A stretch of 64,000 bases of DNA from Bacillus sp. OV322 (GTDB lineage: Bacteria; Bacillota; Bacilli; Bacillales; DSM-1321): assembly GCF_900112495.1 (NCBI RefSeq), contig NZ_FOMA01000004.1, forward strand, positions 248,001-312,000. The letters run 5' to 3'. The translations under genes were made by a program, and so were the position numbers. Numbering within the stretch: position 1 is the first letter of the stretch; every line of letters starts with the position of its first letter. Under the pieces are notes generated by a model that worked only from the letters and a program-made list of their open reading frames with translations, ran no database searches and was not told the DNA's origin. Of this stretch, positions 12,860 to 22,056 are shown one piece after another.

Positions 12860-13375
12860 TTAAACAATATTCAGGCTCTTGCTTTCACTGCTTTTTTGCA
12901 TGCCCCTTGGAAAGGCAGTGGTGCCTGTTCGGGCTAGCTCTTTTATTCCAAAAGGCTTGAGCAGCTCGATAAATGCCTCAACTTTGGATGATTCACCCGT
13001 AATCTGGATCGTGAGGCTGTCCCTGCCCACATCAATCACTGAACCTCTGAAAGGATCAATGACTGAAAAAATTTCTGAACGCGTTGCAGGATTTACGCCT
13101 ACTTTAATCAATGCCAGCTCCCTTGCGACAATGGCCTGTGAGCTGATGTCTATCACTTTCAAGATATCGATTTGCTTATTCAGCTGTTTGGTCATTTGTT
13201 CAATCACCGTTTCATCCTCTACATGCACGACAACGGTAATCCTTGAAACTCCTTCCTGCTCGGATGCGCCGACTGTAATGCTTTCGATGTTATAATTTCG
13301 TTTGGAAAATAAATTCGTAATCCTATTCAGTACTCCAGGCCTATTATTGACAGTCAGTATTAAAATTCCCTTCAT
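12860..13375 (-). CDS. ilvH: acetolactate synthase small (regulatory) subunit
   Basis: ACT-domain regulatory partner of IlvB; 171 residues. N-terminal ACT domain begins [21 protein letters not shown] (split motif NRPGVLNRI); a second ACT-like domain follows ([11 protein letters not shown]…). Its ATG overlaps the ilvB stop by 4 bp, giving coupled translation. Confidence 0.97.
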   Translation of the reverse strand: MKGILILTVNNRPGVLNRITNLFSKRNYNIESITVGASEQEGVSRITVVVHVEDETVIEQMTKQLNKQIDILKVIDISSQAIVARELALIKVGVNPATRSEIFSVIDPFRGSVIDVGRDSLTIQITGESSKVEAFIELLKPFGIKELARTGTTAFPRGMQKSSESKSLNIV

Positions 13376-15090
13376 CCTTCTACACCCTCCATTTGATCAA
13401 GCCCTTTGCCTGGCGCAACCATTGGATATACATTTTCATCCTGCTCCACCTGCATGTCGATCAGCACCGGTCCATTTGCAGCAAGCGCCTTGCTGAGGCA
13501 ATCGGCTGCTTCTTCCTCCGTACATGCTCTATATCCCTGAATGCCGTATGCATCTGCCAGCTTCACGAAATCGGGCTGTGTCGGAAATTTGCTGTGCGAA
13601 TATCTTCCTTCATAAAAGATTTCCTGCCATTGGCGCACCATGCCTAGGGAACGGTTATTCAGCACAATGATTTTGACGGGCAAATTCATCTCAGCAATAA
13701 GTGATAGTTCTTGGGATGTCATTTGAAAACCGCCATCACCTGAAATGGAAACGACAATGCTTTCCGGTTCAGCAATTTGGGCTCCAATCGCTGCCGGGAG
13801 TCCAAATCCCATCGTCCCGAGCCCTCCGGAAGTGACCCAGGCATGAGGCTTGTTGAAAGGATAATACTGTGCAGCCCACATCTGATGCTGACCTACATCT
13901 GTCACTACAATGGCTTCGCCTTCTGTTTTTTCATGTATGAGCTGGATTACTTTTTGAGGCTTTAAATTGCCCGTATCATTTTTATACGTGAATGGAAATT
14001 CCTTTTTCCAGCTATGCAGCTGCCGCAGCCATTCTGAGGTATCCGGTTTCCTGCCATTTTGCTGAATCAGCTCTGTAAGAGCGTTTTTTGCATCTGCCAC
14101 TACAGGTATCTTAGTAGGGACATTTTTTCCGATTTCCGCTGGATCGATATCAATATGGGCCACCTCGGCATGCGGAGCAAAAGCTGCCAGGTTCCCGGTC
14201 AGGCGGTCATCGAATCTTGCCCCGATATTAATGAGCAGATCACACGTGGATAATGCCATATTTGCGGCATATATCCCGTGCATGCCGCCCATCCCGATAA
14301 AGAGCTCATGATTGGCTGGAAAACCTCCGAGGCCAAGCAGTGTGTGAACCACCGGAATTCCCTGCTGCTCGGCATACTCCTTCAGCTCGCATGTTGCCTT
14401 ACTGTGAAGAATGCCCGCTCCCGCCAGGATCAATGGCTTCTTCGCACCGCTTACTGCTTCAACAAGCTTTCTGATTTGAAGGAAATTCGGTTTCACTGAA
14501 GGCTGATAGCCGGGTAAATCCATTTCCTGATTTTCAGGTGCTTCAGCGGCAAATGCTGCGACATCCTTCGGGATATCAATCAGCACCGGTCCAGGCCGGC
14601 CTGTTTGAGCAATGTGAAAAGCCTCTTTGATGATTCTTGGAAGGTCAGCAGGATTCCGCACCTGGTAGTTATGCTTGGTGATCGGTGTAGTAATGCCAAG
14701 CACATCCGCCTCCTGAAAAGCATCAGAACCAATAACCGTCGTTGCAACCTGTCCTGTAAATGCAACAATCGGCAGCGAGTCAATCATGGCATCAGCAAGC
14801 CCTGTAACAATATTAGTAGCCCCAGGCCCGGAGGTTGCAATGACCACCCCGGGTTTCCCTGTAATCCGTGCGTAACCCTCAGCTGCATGAATGGACCCCT
14901 GCTCATGGCGGGTTAAAATGTGGAAAAGCCCTGAATCATAGAGTTTGTCATAGATCGGCAGAACAGCTCCGCCCGGATAGCCGAAAATAACTTCTACATT
15001 CTCCTTTTTCAATGCGTCAATCATTAATTCGGCCCCGCTTTTTTTCACCGGTACATCTTTCTTTTCAGCCACTACTGCTTTTTCCATCAT
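13372..15090 (-). CDS. ilvB: acetolactate synthase large (catalytic) subunit
   Basis: ThDP-dependent synthase making acetolactate or acetohydroxybutyrate. 572 residues. ThDP N-domain with [13 protein letters not shown] and the catalytic glutamate in [17 protein letters not shown]; central FAD/transhydrogenase-like domain; C-terminal ThDP motif [29 protein letters not shown] (GDG…NN, split). Starts ATG-ATG at 15090 with GGAGGG about 11 bp upstream. First gene of ilvBHC-leuABCD, controlled by the T-box leader upstream. Confidence 0.98.
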   Translation of the reverse strand: MMEKAVVAEKKDVPVKKSGAELMIDALKKENVEVIFGYPGGAVLPIYDKLYDSGLFHILTRHEQGSIHAAEGYARITGKPGVVIATSGPGATNIVTGLADAMIDSLPIVAFTGQVATTVIGSDAFQEADVLGITTPITKHNYQVRNPADLPRIIKEAFHIAQTGRPGPVLIDIPKDVAAFAAEAPENQEMDLPGYQPSVKPNFLQIRKLVEAVSGAKKPLILAGAGILHSKATCELKEYAEQQGIPVVHTLLGLGGFPANHELFIGMGGMHGIYAANMALSTCDLLINIGARFDDRLTGNLAAFAPHAEVAHIDIDPAEIGKNVPTKIPVVADAKNALTELIQQNGRKPDTSEWLRQLHSWKKEFPFTYKNDTGNLKPQKVIQLIHEKTEGEAIVVTDVGQHQMWAAQYYPFNKPHAWVTSGGLGTMGFGLPAAIGAQIAEPESIVVSISGDGGFQMTSQELSLIAEMNLPVKIIVLNNRSLGMVRQWQEIFYEGRYSHSKFPTQPDFVKLADAYGIQGYRACTEEEAADCLSKALAANGPVLIDMQVEQDENVYPMVAPGKGLDQMEGVEG

Positions 15091-15128
15091 TTTCTATGAT
15101 TCCCTCCACTTCTTTAATCTCTGAAATT

Positions 15129-15143
15129 ACATTACAGAAAATT
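15129..15143 (-). promoter_or_regulatory. possible CodY box between T-box and ilvB
   Basis: Minus strand AATTTTCTGTAATGT differs from the CodY consensus AATTTTCWGAAAATT at three positions. A weaker match (four mismatches) lies just upstream of the promoter at 15649-15663. CodY control of ilv-leu is known in B. subtilis; binding here is inference. Confidence 0.35.
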
Positions 15144-15162
15144 CAGTAAATATTTCCGCGCA

Positions 15163-15611
15163 CAGAAAAGCCTCTTCACCACAATAGACTTGCTCTGCAA
15201 GAATAAAGGGGTGAAAAGGCTATATGTCCATTCCACGGTACCACCCTTTTTCGCACTACAATCATGCGCACTTTGAGCAGGTTTCACTGCTCTGTTTTGG
15301 TAACGGGTACTGGTATGCACCCGTCCAGCTCTACTGGTCGCCGTTCAAGCTGAAGCTCAAAGGTGAGTTCATGCATTGGAGCATTGCCGGCTTCCAGCTA
15401 CCCGGCTCTCTGTAAAATGCTTTGCCAATGACTACTTTTCCTTTTCATCGCTATAGGTTATGAAATTTGTAGACAAAAACTTTAAAAACAGATTTTGCTT
15501 AACGGCAAAAAGCTTTAAACCATTAAAGCAATTAAAAAATACCATGCCGCCAAATGCCAGGCATTTGCATCTTTTTGCTTTTATCTGCTGTGTTTTTGTC
15601 CTTGTTATTTG
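15163..15611 (-). ncRNA. T-box riboswitch leader, tRNA-Leu specific
   Basis: About 450 nt leader between the ilvB promoter and gene. Stem I starts around 15460 with GATGAAAAGGAAAAGTAGT. The specifier loop reads GAACTCACC, with CUC (Leu) complementing 15365-15367. The T-box antiterminator sequence AGGGTGGTACCGTGGAA occupies 15231-15247. The competing terminator is AGCCTTTTCACC … GGTGAAGAGGCTTTTCT (15163-15221). Uncharged tRNA-Leu should permit readthrough into ilvB. The first ~150 nt of the leader (15470-15611) carry additional hairpins of unknown role. Confidence 0.95.
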
Positions 15612-15617
15612 TGGATT

Positions 15618-15646
15618 ATAATACGCCCATTTTTTTCGCCAGTCAA
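15618..15646 (-). promoter_or_regulatory. ilvB sigma-A promoter
   Basis: On the minus strand: -35 TTGACT (15641-15646), 17 bp spacer, -10 TATTAT (15618-15623), a near-consensus housekeeping promoter with transcription starting near 15611. Confidence 0.85.
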
Positions 15647-15865
15647 TACATTTTCAAGAATTTTTTGACTATTCGAATTCATTAGATAATTTGTATCCGC
15701 TTTCAATGGCAGTCCATTAAGATTTTCTGCCCTTTAAATTTTTTTATAAATTTTTCATGGAAAAGTGGCTGCAAACTCCCGCTGATCAGGAAGACATATT
15801 CTGCAAACAAGCTGACATAATGTGCATGGAGAGCGGAAACTTCCCGATTTATGGCTCTTCCGCTC

Positions 15866-16657
15866 TTAACCAGTTTTAACTTTATATATGGCATAGCTGA
15901 TTAACACTGTAAGGATAGAAAAGAGAATAGCGGCACTTGAGAAGGAAAGCAGATAGGCATTATATTTTGCAATACGCATCACAGCCGGGAGTGTATTATA
16001 GTTAAAAATGGCGCTTGCAGCATTAAACAAAACAAGCAGACCAAACAAAACCACAAGCCCCCTCCATGCACCCTTCATATCTTCCGTGCTCAATGCAATA
16101 TGTGAGGATATGCACATCGATATATACAAAAACAGCCAGAATGACGGCCTAAGCAAATTGCCCCCGGTAAATATTTGCTTCAGCAGTACCATCATTGATT
16201 CAAAGGTATTTTCAACCATGTCTTCAGCACTAGAATAGCCCCGCATCCCGGTCTCGGCACCTGATATAAACGCATGATATGAATGCGGCAGCAGCACATG
16301 CATGCCGAGGATCAGGGATGCAATCCCCATAAGTACTGGAGCTATCCCAATAAAAAAGTTGCCCGCACTTTGATACACGCTTCCCCGATTGTATTCATGG
16401 CTCACATATCCCAAAACACCATCAGGACTGTTCCATTGAAAAAACTTAATCTCTCTGATTCTGTGCAAAAAAAGAACACACATCAAAGCATGGCCAAGCT
16501 CGTGAATTGGTGTTCCAAGCCATGCTGTAAAAAGAATGCCCTTGGTGCCGAACGCCCGATATAAAAACGTATTGGACAGTCTCTCGAGGAAAGCAAGCAA
16601 AAATCCGACAGCCAATAACCCCCCTAACAAATACAGCATTTCCCGCACACTAATCAT
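15866..16657 (-). CDS. membrane-embedded M50-like metalloprotease homologue
   Basis: Hydrophobic protein, 263 residues from ATG 16657, with about six membrane segments. The zinc-protease motif HELGHAL lies at the end of the second hydrophobic stretch (GTPIHELGHALMCVL), as in site-2-protease-like families, but I see no clear NPDG partner motif, so catalytic activity is uncertain. Start is unresolved: an excellent AGGAGG site lies upstream, but the codon nine bases after it is ATT (16681). ATG 16657 is further away and the ATG at 16804 has no site. Substrate unknown. It stands alone upstream of the ilv promoter. Confidence 0.7.
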   Translation of the reverse strand: MISVREMLYLLGGLLAVGFLLAFLERLSNTFLYRAFGTKGILFTAWLGTPIHELGHALMCVLFLHRIREIKFFQWNSPDGVLGYVSHEYNRGSVYQSAGNFFIGIAPVLMGIASLILGMHVLLPHSYHAFISGAETGMRGYSSAEDMVENTFESMMVLLKQIFTGGNLLRPSFWLFLYISMCISSHIALSTEDMKGAWRGLVVLFGLLVLFNAASAIFNYNTLPAVMRIAKYNAYLLSFSSAAILFSILTVLISYAIYKVKTG

Positions 16658-16900
16658 CAAGAGTTCCCATAAAAAATGAATGGCCGCCCTCCTCCTTTCC
16701 ACCTTGGTTTTCGAAGCTGCTTCCTTAGTCCTAATATAGACAAATACATTTATTTTAAAAATGTTATTGAAAACACCTATTGCTGAATAAAGGACTCTTT
16801 TCATCTTTTATGCTAATTTCTCCACTCACATTCAGTATATACCTTCTACATCTTTGCCTGCAGAGCCTCACCTTTACTCATCTAATTGAAGAATGCCAAC

Positions 16901-17005
16901 GAGGAATCGTGCGACTTTTATGAAGAATCATGCGACTTTCGAGAAAAATCATACGACTTTCCCGAAAAATCATGCAACTTTCTCTAAAAATCATGCGACT
17001 TCTCA
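16901..17005. repeat. 21 bp tandem repeat, five units
   Basis: Five consecutive units with exact 21 bp spacing and consensus GAAAAATCATGCGACTTTC plus two variable bases; units start at 16901, 16922, 16943, 16964 and 16985. It sits in the ~590 bp gap between the M50-like gene and the P-loop protein gene. The period is a multiple of three, so a minus-strand frame reads a heptad repeat through it, but no ribosome site or domain supports a protein. The rest of the gap shows nothing recognisable. Confidence 0.9.
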
Positions 17006-17249
17006 CAGAACACCTACATGTATAATGGATTCCAACATCATTGGAAGATAGTCGTATCGGGAGCAGCACTACTCTTGAAAATAGGAAAAAGAGGGATACA
17101 AACAAAACTGTACCCCTCTCCTTTATAGGATTATATCTGTGATTTTCATTTTCCAATTTTCTGTGCAAATGAGATCTCTTCTATGATAAAATAGTAAAAA
17201 TCAGGAAATGAAATGAGTCTTCGATTAGCTGACAGATGCAATAGAGTCT

Positions 17250-17789
17250 ATGAGAGGCAGTGAACTGACGTTGAGTACTCCCCAAAAAATACATATAATC
17301 GGCTCTGTCGGCAGCGGCAAAACAACTTTGGCAAGAGAGCTGTCTTTATTGCTGAATATTCCATATTATGAGCTGGATAACGTTGTCTGGAAAAGATATA
17401 AAACAGGCGATATTAGGAGGACTGAAAAAGAAAGAGATACATATTTGACTTCTATTGTTCATACTGAATCATGGATCATTGAAGGTGTGCATAATGAAGA
17501 TTGGGTATCTCCCAGTTTTCAACATGCCCAATTAATTATTTTCCTGGATACGAAGAATTCAGCCAGAATCTATAGGATTATCAAAAGATTTGTGTTTCAA
17601 AAGTTAGGAATTGAGAAGTCAAATTATACTCCCACATTTAAAATATTCCTTAAAATGTTTAAATGGAATCACTATTTTGAACAAGTGGGCAAACCTGATT
17701 TTTTCAATAAATATGGTAAGTACAGTGATAAGTTTGCAGTCATTCATCATAAAAAATCTTTAAAAAGCCACTTTACCATAGAGTCTTAA
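17250..17789 (+). CDS. P-loop NTPase, adenylate-kinase / topology-modulation-like
   Basis: Up to 179 residues. Walker A near the N-terminus, IIGSVGSGKTTLARELS, followed by YELDNVVWK, WIIEGVHNEDW and LIIFLDTKNSARIYRIIKR. This pattern is typical of the FlaR / DNA-topology-modulation and small kinase family found widely in Firmicutes, whose substrate is generally unknown. ATG at 17250 lacks a strong ribosome site; TTG at 17271, preceded by GAGAGG, is an alternative start. Monocistronic and convergent with the following GNAT gene. Confidence 0.8.
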   Translation: MRGSELTLSTPQKIHIIGSVGSGKTTLARELSLLLNIPYYELDNVVWKRYKTGDIRRTEKERDTYLTSIVHTESWIIEGVHNEDWVSPSFQHAQLIIFLDTKNSARIYRIIKRFVFQKLGIEKSNYTPTFKIFLKMFKWNHYFEQVGKPDFFNKYGKYSDKFAVIHHKKSLKSHFTIES

Positions 17790-17873
17790 AGTCTCTCTGC
17801 CTTCTCCCCCAGATAATATATGACTGCTTTCTTGGTGGCTAATGGTCTTCATTCCTATTTTGTTGAAATCATT

Positions 17874-18323
17874 TCAAATGATAGTTGACGTAGATACTTC
17901 ATATATTAACCTCTTTGATAGGTAATACTGCTGATTTTCTTTATCAGGAAATTCATCAATTATACCAACAACATCATAACCATTTTTTTGATAGAATTTT
18001 GGTGCTTGGAAGCTAAATGTATCCAGCTGTATTAGTTTGCAATTATTATCTCTAGCGATTTTTTCTATACGAGTTAATAATTCTTTCCCATATCCTTTCC
18101 CCCTAAGTGATTCATCAACCCATAAAGACTGAATGTGTAAGTTATACCAAAAAATTGTCCCTGTAATCCCCCCTAAAATTTCCTCTTCTCCTCCCCTGAG
18201 AATAAAGCTAATAATCTTGACTGGGTGTTTTATATCATCTGGAAGTTTAGATAGATTATGTTCTATTACTTTTTTACGAATATAGTCACTATCTTCTTGA
18301 ATCCATCGCTGAGTAATGTTCAT
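17874..18323 (-). CDS. GNAT-family N-acetyltransferase
   Basis: About 149 residues. Acetyl-CoA binding motif LWVDESLRGKGYGKELL (RGKGYG) followed by the beta4-alpha4 segment and the C-terminal NCKLIQLDTFSFQAPKFYQKNGY, characteristic of GNAT enzymes. Start ATG at 18323 (MNITQRW) has GGGG 5 bp upstream; the frame opens 12 codons earlier without a site. Substrate unknown. Confidence 0.88.
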   Translation of the reverse strand: MNITQRWIQEDSDYIRKKVIEHNLSKLPDDIKHPVKIISFILRGGEEEILGGITGTIFWYNLHIQSLWVDESLRGKGYGKELLTRIEKIARDNNCKLIQLDTFSFQAPKFYQKNGYDVVGIIDEFPDKENQQYYLSKRLIYEVSTSTII

Positions 18324-18750
18324 GTTTTCCCCATTAAAAAACCTTAATTTCACTTTCATATTTTACCATATTGTTTCCCATAAGATTAGTAAAGCAGCTG
18401 AAAGAAGATTCACATGTATATGCACAAGGGTTGTACTTTACACGCACTTTTTTTGTAACACTTCCGTAATATTTGTAATATCACATAGAGCACACGATTT
18501 TCACATACCTTTTTAAATACATCTAAAGCACGTTATTTTTGACTTTATATAACGAATGAAGGTTACCCTTAAACCATATAAAGGAAGGCATTTTGACAGC
18601 ATTTTGCTCTCTTAGGTGTCATCTAATGACAGACTTTAAGAACTGATAAAGGAGTTAAATAATCGTATTTTAATCTTCCTTTAACATTAAAATTCACAAA
18701 ATTCGATATAGTTAGGTGACGAACCAATATAAGGAAAGAGGCGATAGTTT
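18324..18750. other. intergenic region before the methyltransferase gene
   Basis: No gene seen. Contains a TTGACA hexamer (18593-18598) and a palindrome TGTCAT-CTA-ATGACA at 18617-18631, a possible operator for the downstream gene. Confidence 0.4.
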
Positions 18751-19455
18751 TTGAAGGAAGCAATTAGTACATACGATGATATATTAGTCATGTTAGATCA
18801 TTTGCTAAAAGAGCAGTCAAAGTTCAACTGGGATCACTTTTATTCTGAACGAGACAGAGGGGTCCCTTTTTTTGTTAATAGCCCTGACGAAAATTTAGTC
18901 AGCTATTTTGAAAATAAGATTTTAAGGCGGGGAAAAGTACTTGAATTAGGCTGCGGGCCTGGCAGAAATGCCATTTATTTTGCTGAAATGGGCTGCAGTG
19001 TTGATGCAGTTGATCTTTCTCAAGAGTCACTTCAATGGGCCAGAGTAAGAGCAATCGAAAAAAACGCAAGTGTCAATTTTATCAATGAAAACATATTTGA
19101 ATTGAAGATAGCAGAAGGCGAATACGATATTATATATGATTCAGGGTGCTTTCATCATATTGCTCCACATAGAAGAATGAGTTACATTAACCTGGTACGC
19201 AAAGCATTAAGACCAGATGGCTTCTTTGCACTGACATGCTTTATTACAGGCGGGGAACATGGAGGAGCAGAAATTTCAGATTGGGATGTGTATAGAACGA
19301 TGAGTTTAAAAGGCGGTCTGGGATATACGGAAGAAAAGTTAAGGGGAATCTTTAATGAATTTAAAGAAATTGAAATAAGAGACATGCTTGAGTTAGATCC
19401 TGCCAATCATTTATTTGGTGTTAAAGGGTTATTAACAGCTCTATTTCAAAAATGA
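18751..19455 (+). CDS. class I SAM-dependent methyltransferase
   Basis: 234 residues from a TTG start preceded by AAAGAGGCGATAG. Motif I VLELGCGPGRNAIYFAEMG, acidic post-I VDAVDLSQESL, and motif IV YDIIYDSGCFHHIAPHRR are clear. The family includes small-molecule methyltransferases such as thiopurine or tellurite-resistance types; the substrate cannot be told. Not obviously linked to neighbours. Confidence 0.9.
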   Translation: MKEAISTYDDILVMLDHLLKEQSKFNWDHFYSERDRGVPFFVNSPDENLVSYFENKILRRGKVLELGCGPGRNAIYFAEMGCSVDAVDLSQESLQWARVRAIEKNASVNFINENIFELKIAEGEYDIIYDSGCFHHIAPHRRMSYINLVRKALRPDGFFALTCFITGGEHGGAEISDWDVYRTMSLKGGLGYTEEKLRGIFNEFKEIEIRDMLELDPANHLFGVKGLLTALFQK

Positions 19456-19554
19456 TAACTCCAATATCGCAAAACCTTATCTTTAATCATGCCTATTCTA
19501 AACTTCTGCTTCCTTCAATCTATATCGTGCATCCTTTTGCTTCTGTATGATTAG

Positions 19555-19857
19555 TTGCCGCTAGGCAAAGGAGGAGTTCTTATATCAAAATATTATACCT
19601 ACAGCGAAAACATAGAAATACTACTATTTTGGTATGTAGGTTTAATAACCTGGCTGCTATTAATAGGTTCGATTATATTTTTCTTTATTGCGATAAAGAA
19701 AAAATCCTGGAGAACTATGATTATAAGTGGGATATTTACAGTGCCGAACCTATTATGGGTAATTTCTGGTGAAGTCGAGAAAGTGATGTATTTATATTAT
19801 CTGTGGTTTGGATTACAACTTTTCTTTTTATTTAAATTTAAAAGGGCTGCACATTAA
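19555..19857 (+). CDS. small membrane protein, unknown function
   Basis: Up to 100 residues with three hydrophobic stretches (LLFWYVGLITWLLLIGSIIFFF, IISGIFTVPNLLWVI and LYYLWFGLQLFFLF; first split for length). The frame opens at TTG 19555. A strong AAAGGAGG site lies inside it at 19567-19574, so the real start may be downstream, where only non-standard codons such as ATA 19582 are in frame. No family recognised. Confidence 0.5.
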   Translation: MPLGKGGVLISKYYTYSENIEILLFWYVGLITWLLLIGSIIFFFIAIKKKSWRTMIISGIFTVPNLLWVISGEVEKVMYLYYLWFGLQLFFLFKFKRAAH

Positions 19858-19931
19858 TAGCATCCCAACTATCACTTTATCCGCTGAGATTATAACCCAT
19901 ATTAAATCGGGTCTAAAGGGTTAGGCTTAGG

Positions 19932-19974
19932 ACAAAAAAAAACACCAGATTGCTCCTAAAAGACAATCTGGTGT
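19932..19974 (-). terminator. terminator of the 20340-20999 gene
   Basis: ACACCAGATTG … CAATCTGGTGT stem followed on the minus strand by a run of nine T. Lies 365 bp after the stop of the minus-strand gene; the space between holds an immunity-gene remnant. Confidence 0.85.
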
Positions 19975-19998
19975 ATCCTTACTCGGACATAAATTCCA

Positions 19999-20062
19999 TT
20001 TTATTTCGCATATCGTTCTTTAATTACTCTACCTGGCTTAAGTTCGAAAAAAGAATTAAATA
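19999..20062 (-). pseudogene. fragment of an immunity-like gene
   Basis: About 21 codons ending in a stop read FNSFFELKPGRVIKERYAK. The block is almost identical in DNA to part of the gene at 21282-21890 (SFFELKPGRVILEK, around 21501-21540). Stops lie just upstream. It is a remnant of a second paralogue in the toxin/immunity region. Confidence 0.75.
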
Positions 20063-20339
20063 CGGACTGATCTTATAAAAGAAAAAAACTAGAAAGGCAC
20101 ATAGCCAATCAAGTTTACGAAAACTAGAAGAATCACTTAGTTAATATAAATATTTGTATAATACTGACTTACACTATATTCTTTAAAATCAGCTAACATT
20201 TGCAATGCATTAATTAAATAAGTTTTATTGTATCATTTATATATAAATCTACGAACAATAAAATATTACGCAACTTCTTCCTAATGCTGAGAATGAGAAA
20301 ATCCTGTTTAATAGGATTTTATATGTTACTTTTATAAAA

Positions 20340-20999
20340 TTAGTAACCCAAAAACAAACTAACTTCTTCATCAGAAAAAGGCGATTTTATTTCACCATTT
20401 TTTAACAAATCTACCTCAATCACTCTAAGTCTATGTAAAAGAAAAACCTTTTGTATTCCTGCTGAATAAGCCATCTCTCCATAAATAGGAATACCCTCTT
20501 GTTTATAGCCAAAATTACGTCCAAAATAAGTAATGGAATACTCGTTCTTACCCGCTTCTTCAATTAAAAGACAGTCCCTTTTTACATCTTCTTTACTAAA
20601 GAAAACAATATCTTCCTCAAACGTAATGTTCATTACCTTCATTGCTTTTAAAAATAGCTGTTCAGTAAACGTTAGATCATCAATTCCTAATTCTTTATGT
20701 GCTTTAATAATACGAAAAAATTTGTTCATTAAGTAATAATCAGATAGCTCTTTCAGAAAAACGTACTTTGCAGCTTCTTCTTCTGATATAAAACACTTGT
20801 TTTCTTTAAAATAAGGACTATTCTGACGCTCTACTCTAAAAATTCCATATTTCCATTCTCCATATTTCCATTCTCCATTGTCGTAGATCATTTGATTATA
20901 ATTTTCATATGGTCCGTTGACAAATCTAATACGTGAAGGCTCATAGATAAGATTTACTCCTTCTTGCGTTAACAACTTAGCGATTTGTTGCATGTTCAT
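20340..20999 (-). CDS. unrecognised protein, probable orphan immunity protein
   Basis: 219 residues, cytoplasmic, no signal or membrane segment, no known motif seen. AT-rich like the neighbouring toxin/immunity genes and positioned downstream of an LXG hinge fragment (21069-21130), which is where cognate immunity genes lie. It contains a perfect 15 bp tandem duplication (20845-20859 and 20860-20874) giving GEWKYGEWKYG. Starts ATG at 20999 or 20993; no strong ribosome site. The immunity role is inferred from context only. Confidence 0.55.
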   Translation of the reverse strand: MNMQQIAKLLTQEGVNLIYEPSRIRFVNGPYENYNQMIYDNGEWKYGEWKYGIFRVERQNSPYFKENKCFISEEEAAKYVFLKELSDYYLMNKFFRIIKAHKELGIDDLTFTEQLFLKAMKVMNITFEEDIVFFSKEDVKRDCLLIEEAGKNEYSITYFGRNFGYKQEGIPIYGEMAYSAGIQKVFLLHRLRVIEVDLLKNGEIKSPFSDEEVSLFLGY

Positions 21000-21068
21000 G
21001 TTTTATGTCACATCCAGCCTTATTATATCAAATTAGATTATTATATTTTGGTTTGTCGGATAGCCTGC

Positions 21069-21130
21069 TTCTGTACCTTCCTCTCCGCAAGCTTCTCCCC
21101 AAGACCCTGTTTTACTTCACTGATATCAAT
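21069..21130 (-). pseudogene. LXG toxin hinge fragment
   Basis: The minus strand reads ISEVKQGLGEKLAERKVQKQ and then a stop. It matches the hinge just before the variable toxin domain in the intact LXG protein (LSEVKQGLAKKKEQKQ) and in the 23779-25041 pseudogene. No toxin domain follows; the next gene is the 219-residue unknown. A scar of an old toxin copy. Confidence 0.75.
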
Positions 21131-21154
21131 AACAAATATATTAAGGCTAAACTA

Positions 21155-21193
21155 AAAGGCACGAGCCCGTTACAATACCGGGTTCATGCCTTT
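21155..21193 (-). terminator. terminator-like hairpin after the 21282 gene
   Basis: AAAGGCA … TGCCTTT stem extended by CCCG/CGGG, 90 bp after the stop. T run is poor, so this may be a weak terminator. Confidence 0.5.
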
Positions 21194-21281
21194 AAGCTTT
21201 GCCTAATAAAATAACCGTTGTCTTACTTTGTGAAGTCACTTCATTTGTTTTTATAGTTTTAAAGATATACTTTTTCCTCCA

Positions 21282-21890
21282 TCAGCCAAAAAGATATAAT
21301 TCTTTTAAAGTTTCTATAAATTCAGATTCTGGTTTTCCCTCAAGCGTATTAATAAGATCATAAAATTGGCTTAGCTTAATAGTAAAATTGTATAGAACAA
21401 CCGCAGCACTATTCAATTTTCTGGATTTATCTATATAAAACCTAGAATCACTTTTTCCTAAAAATAAAATATTATACCTATCATTTTGGCTTTTTTCTAA
21501 AATTACTCTACCTGGCTTAAGTTCGAAAAAAGAATAATACAGTTCATCTGAAGAAGTTTTGAATATCTTTTGAATGTTACTTAATGACGGTGCATCGTCA
21601 ATTTCATTTTGAATATTTGTATCATATTTTCTTACTTCTAACTTACTTTTCGAAAAAATATATAATGCCAACACTGATTTATATTTATCTGAATATGTAT
21701 CTACTTTGTATTCTTTTCCTCTAACAACTTCAAAAAGCTCATAACGATTATTTGCATCATTTAAAGTTAACTTAACAGTAATTTCAGGATAATCTTCTCC
21801 GCTTACCGGTGCAATACAAATCATATCTTTTTCTTTTTTAATCATTTTAAATTCAGTTTCAATTAGATGATATATACCACTTATGTCCAT
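21282..21890 (-). CDS. unrecognised protein, probable immunity protein
   Basis: About 202 residues, soluble and acidic/basic mixed, no motif recognised. Start ATG at 21890 (MDISGIYHL) has GAGGAG 8 bp upstream; a GTG at 21899 overlaps the site. A partial paralogue is at 19999-20062. It follows a toxin C-terminal remnant (22057-22212) and a 16-codon reading frame (MEKGTFAKYTS…) with its own GGAGGG site near 21930-21990, probably the stub of another immunity gene. Confidence 0.55.
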   Translation of the reverse strand: MDISGIYHLIETEFKMIKKEKDMICIAPVSGEDYPEITVKLTLNDANNRYELFEVVRGKEYKVDTYSDKYKSVLALYIFSKSKLEVRKYDTNIQNEIDDAPSLSNIQKIFKTSSDELYYSFFELKPGRVILEKSQNDRYNILFLGKSDSRFYIDKSRKLNSAAVVLYNFTIKLSQFYDLINTLEGKPESEFIETLKELYLFG

Positions 21891-22056
21891 ATTCCACACT
21901 CCTCTATGGGGTTATTTGTTTAATAACTCTAAGCACTGACCCTAAAGATTTTACTTGTATATTTTGCAAAAGTCCCTTTTTCCATACATTTCCCTCCTTT
22001 ATTGTTTAACTGGCTTCGCTGTGTCCCATGCTTTTTTATATAGAAATAATTTTAAA

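Noticed and set aside
15703..15894. 63-codon minus frame after the M50-like gene
   Set aside because: Overlaps the end of the protease-like gene out of frame; no supporting signal.
16878..17168. 96-codon minus frame through the 21 bp tandem repeat
   Set aside because: Open only because the repeat unit is a multiple of three; no ribosome site, no recognisable protein.
18617..18631. Palindrome TGTCAT-CTA-ATGACA as an operator
   Set aside because: Only 6 bp arms, single occurrence, no linked regulator; kept as a remark under the intergenic region, not as a finding.
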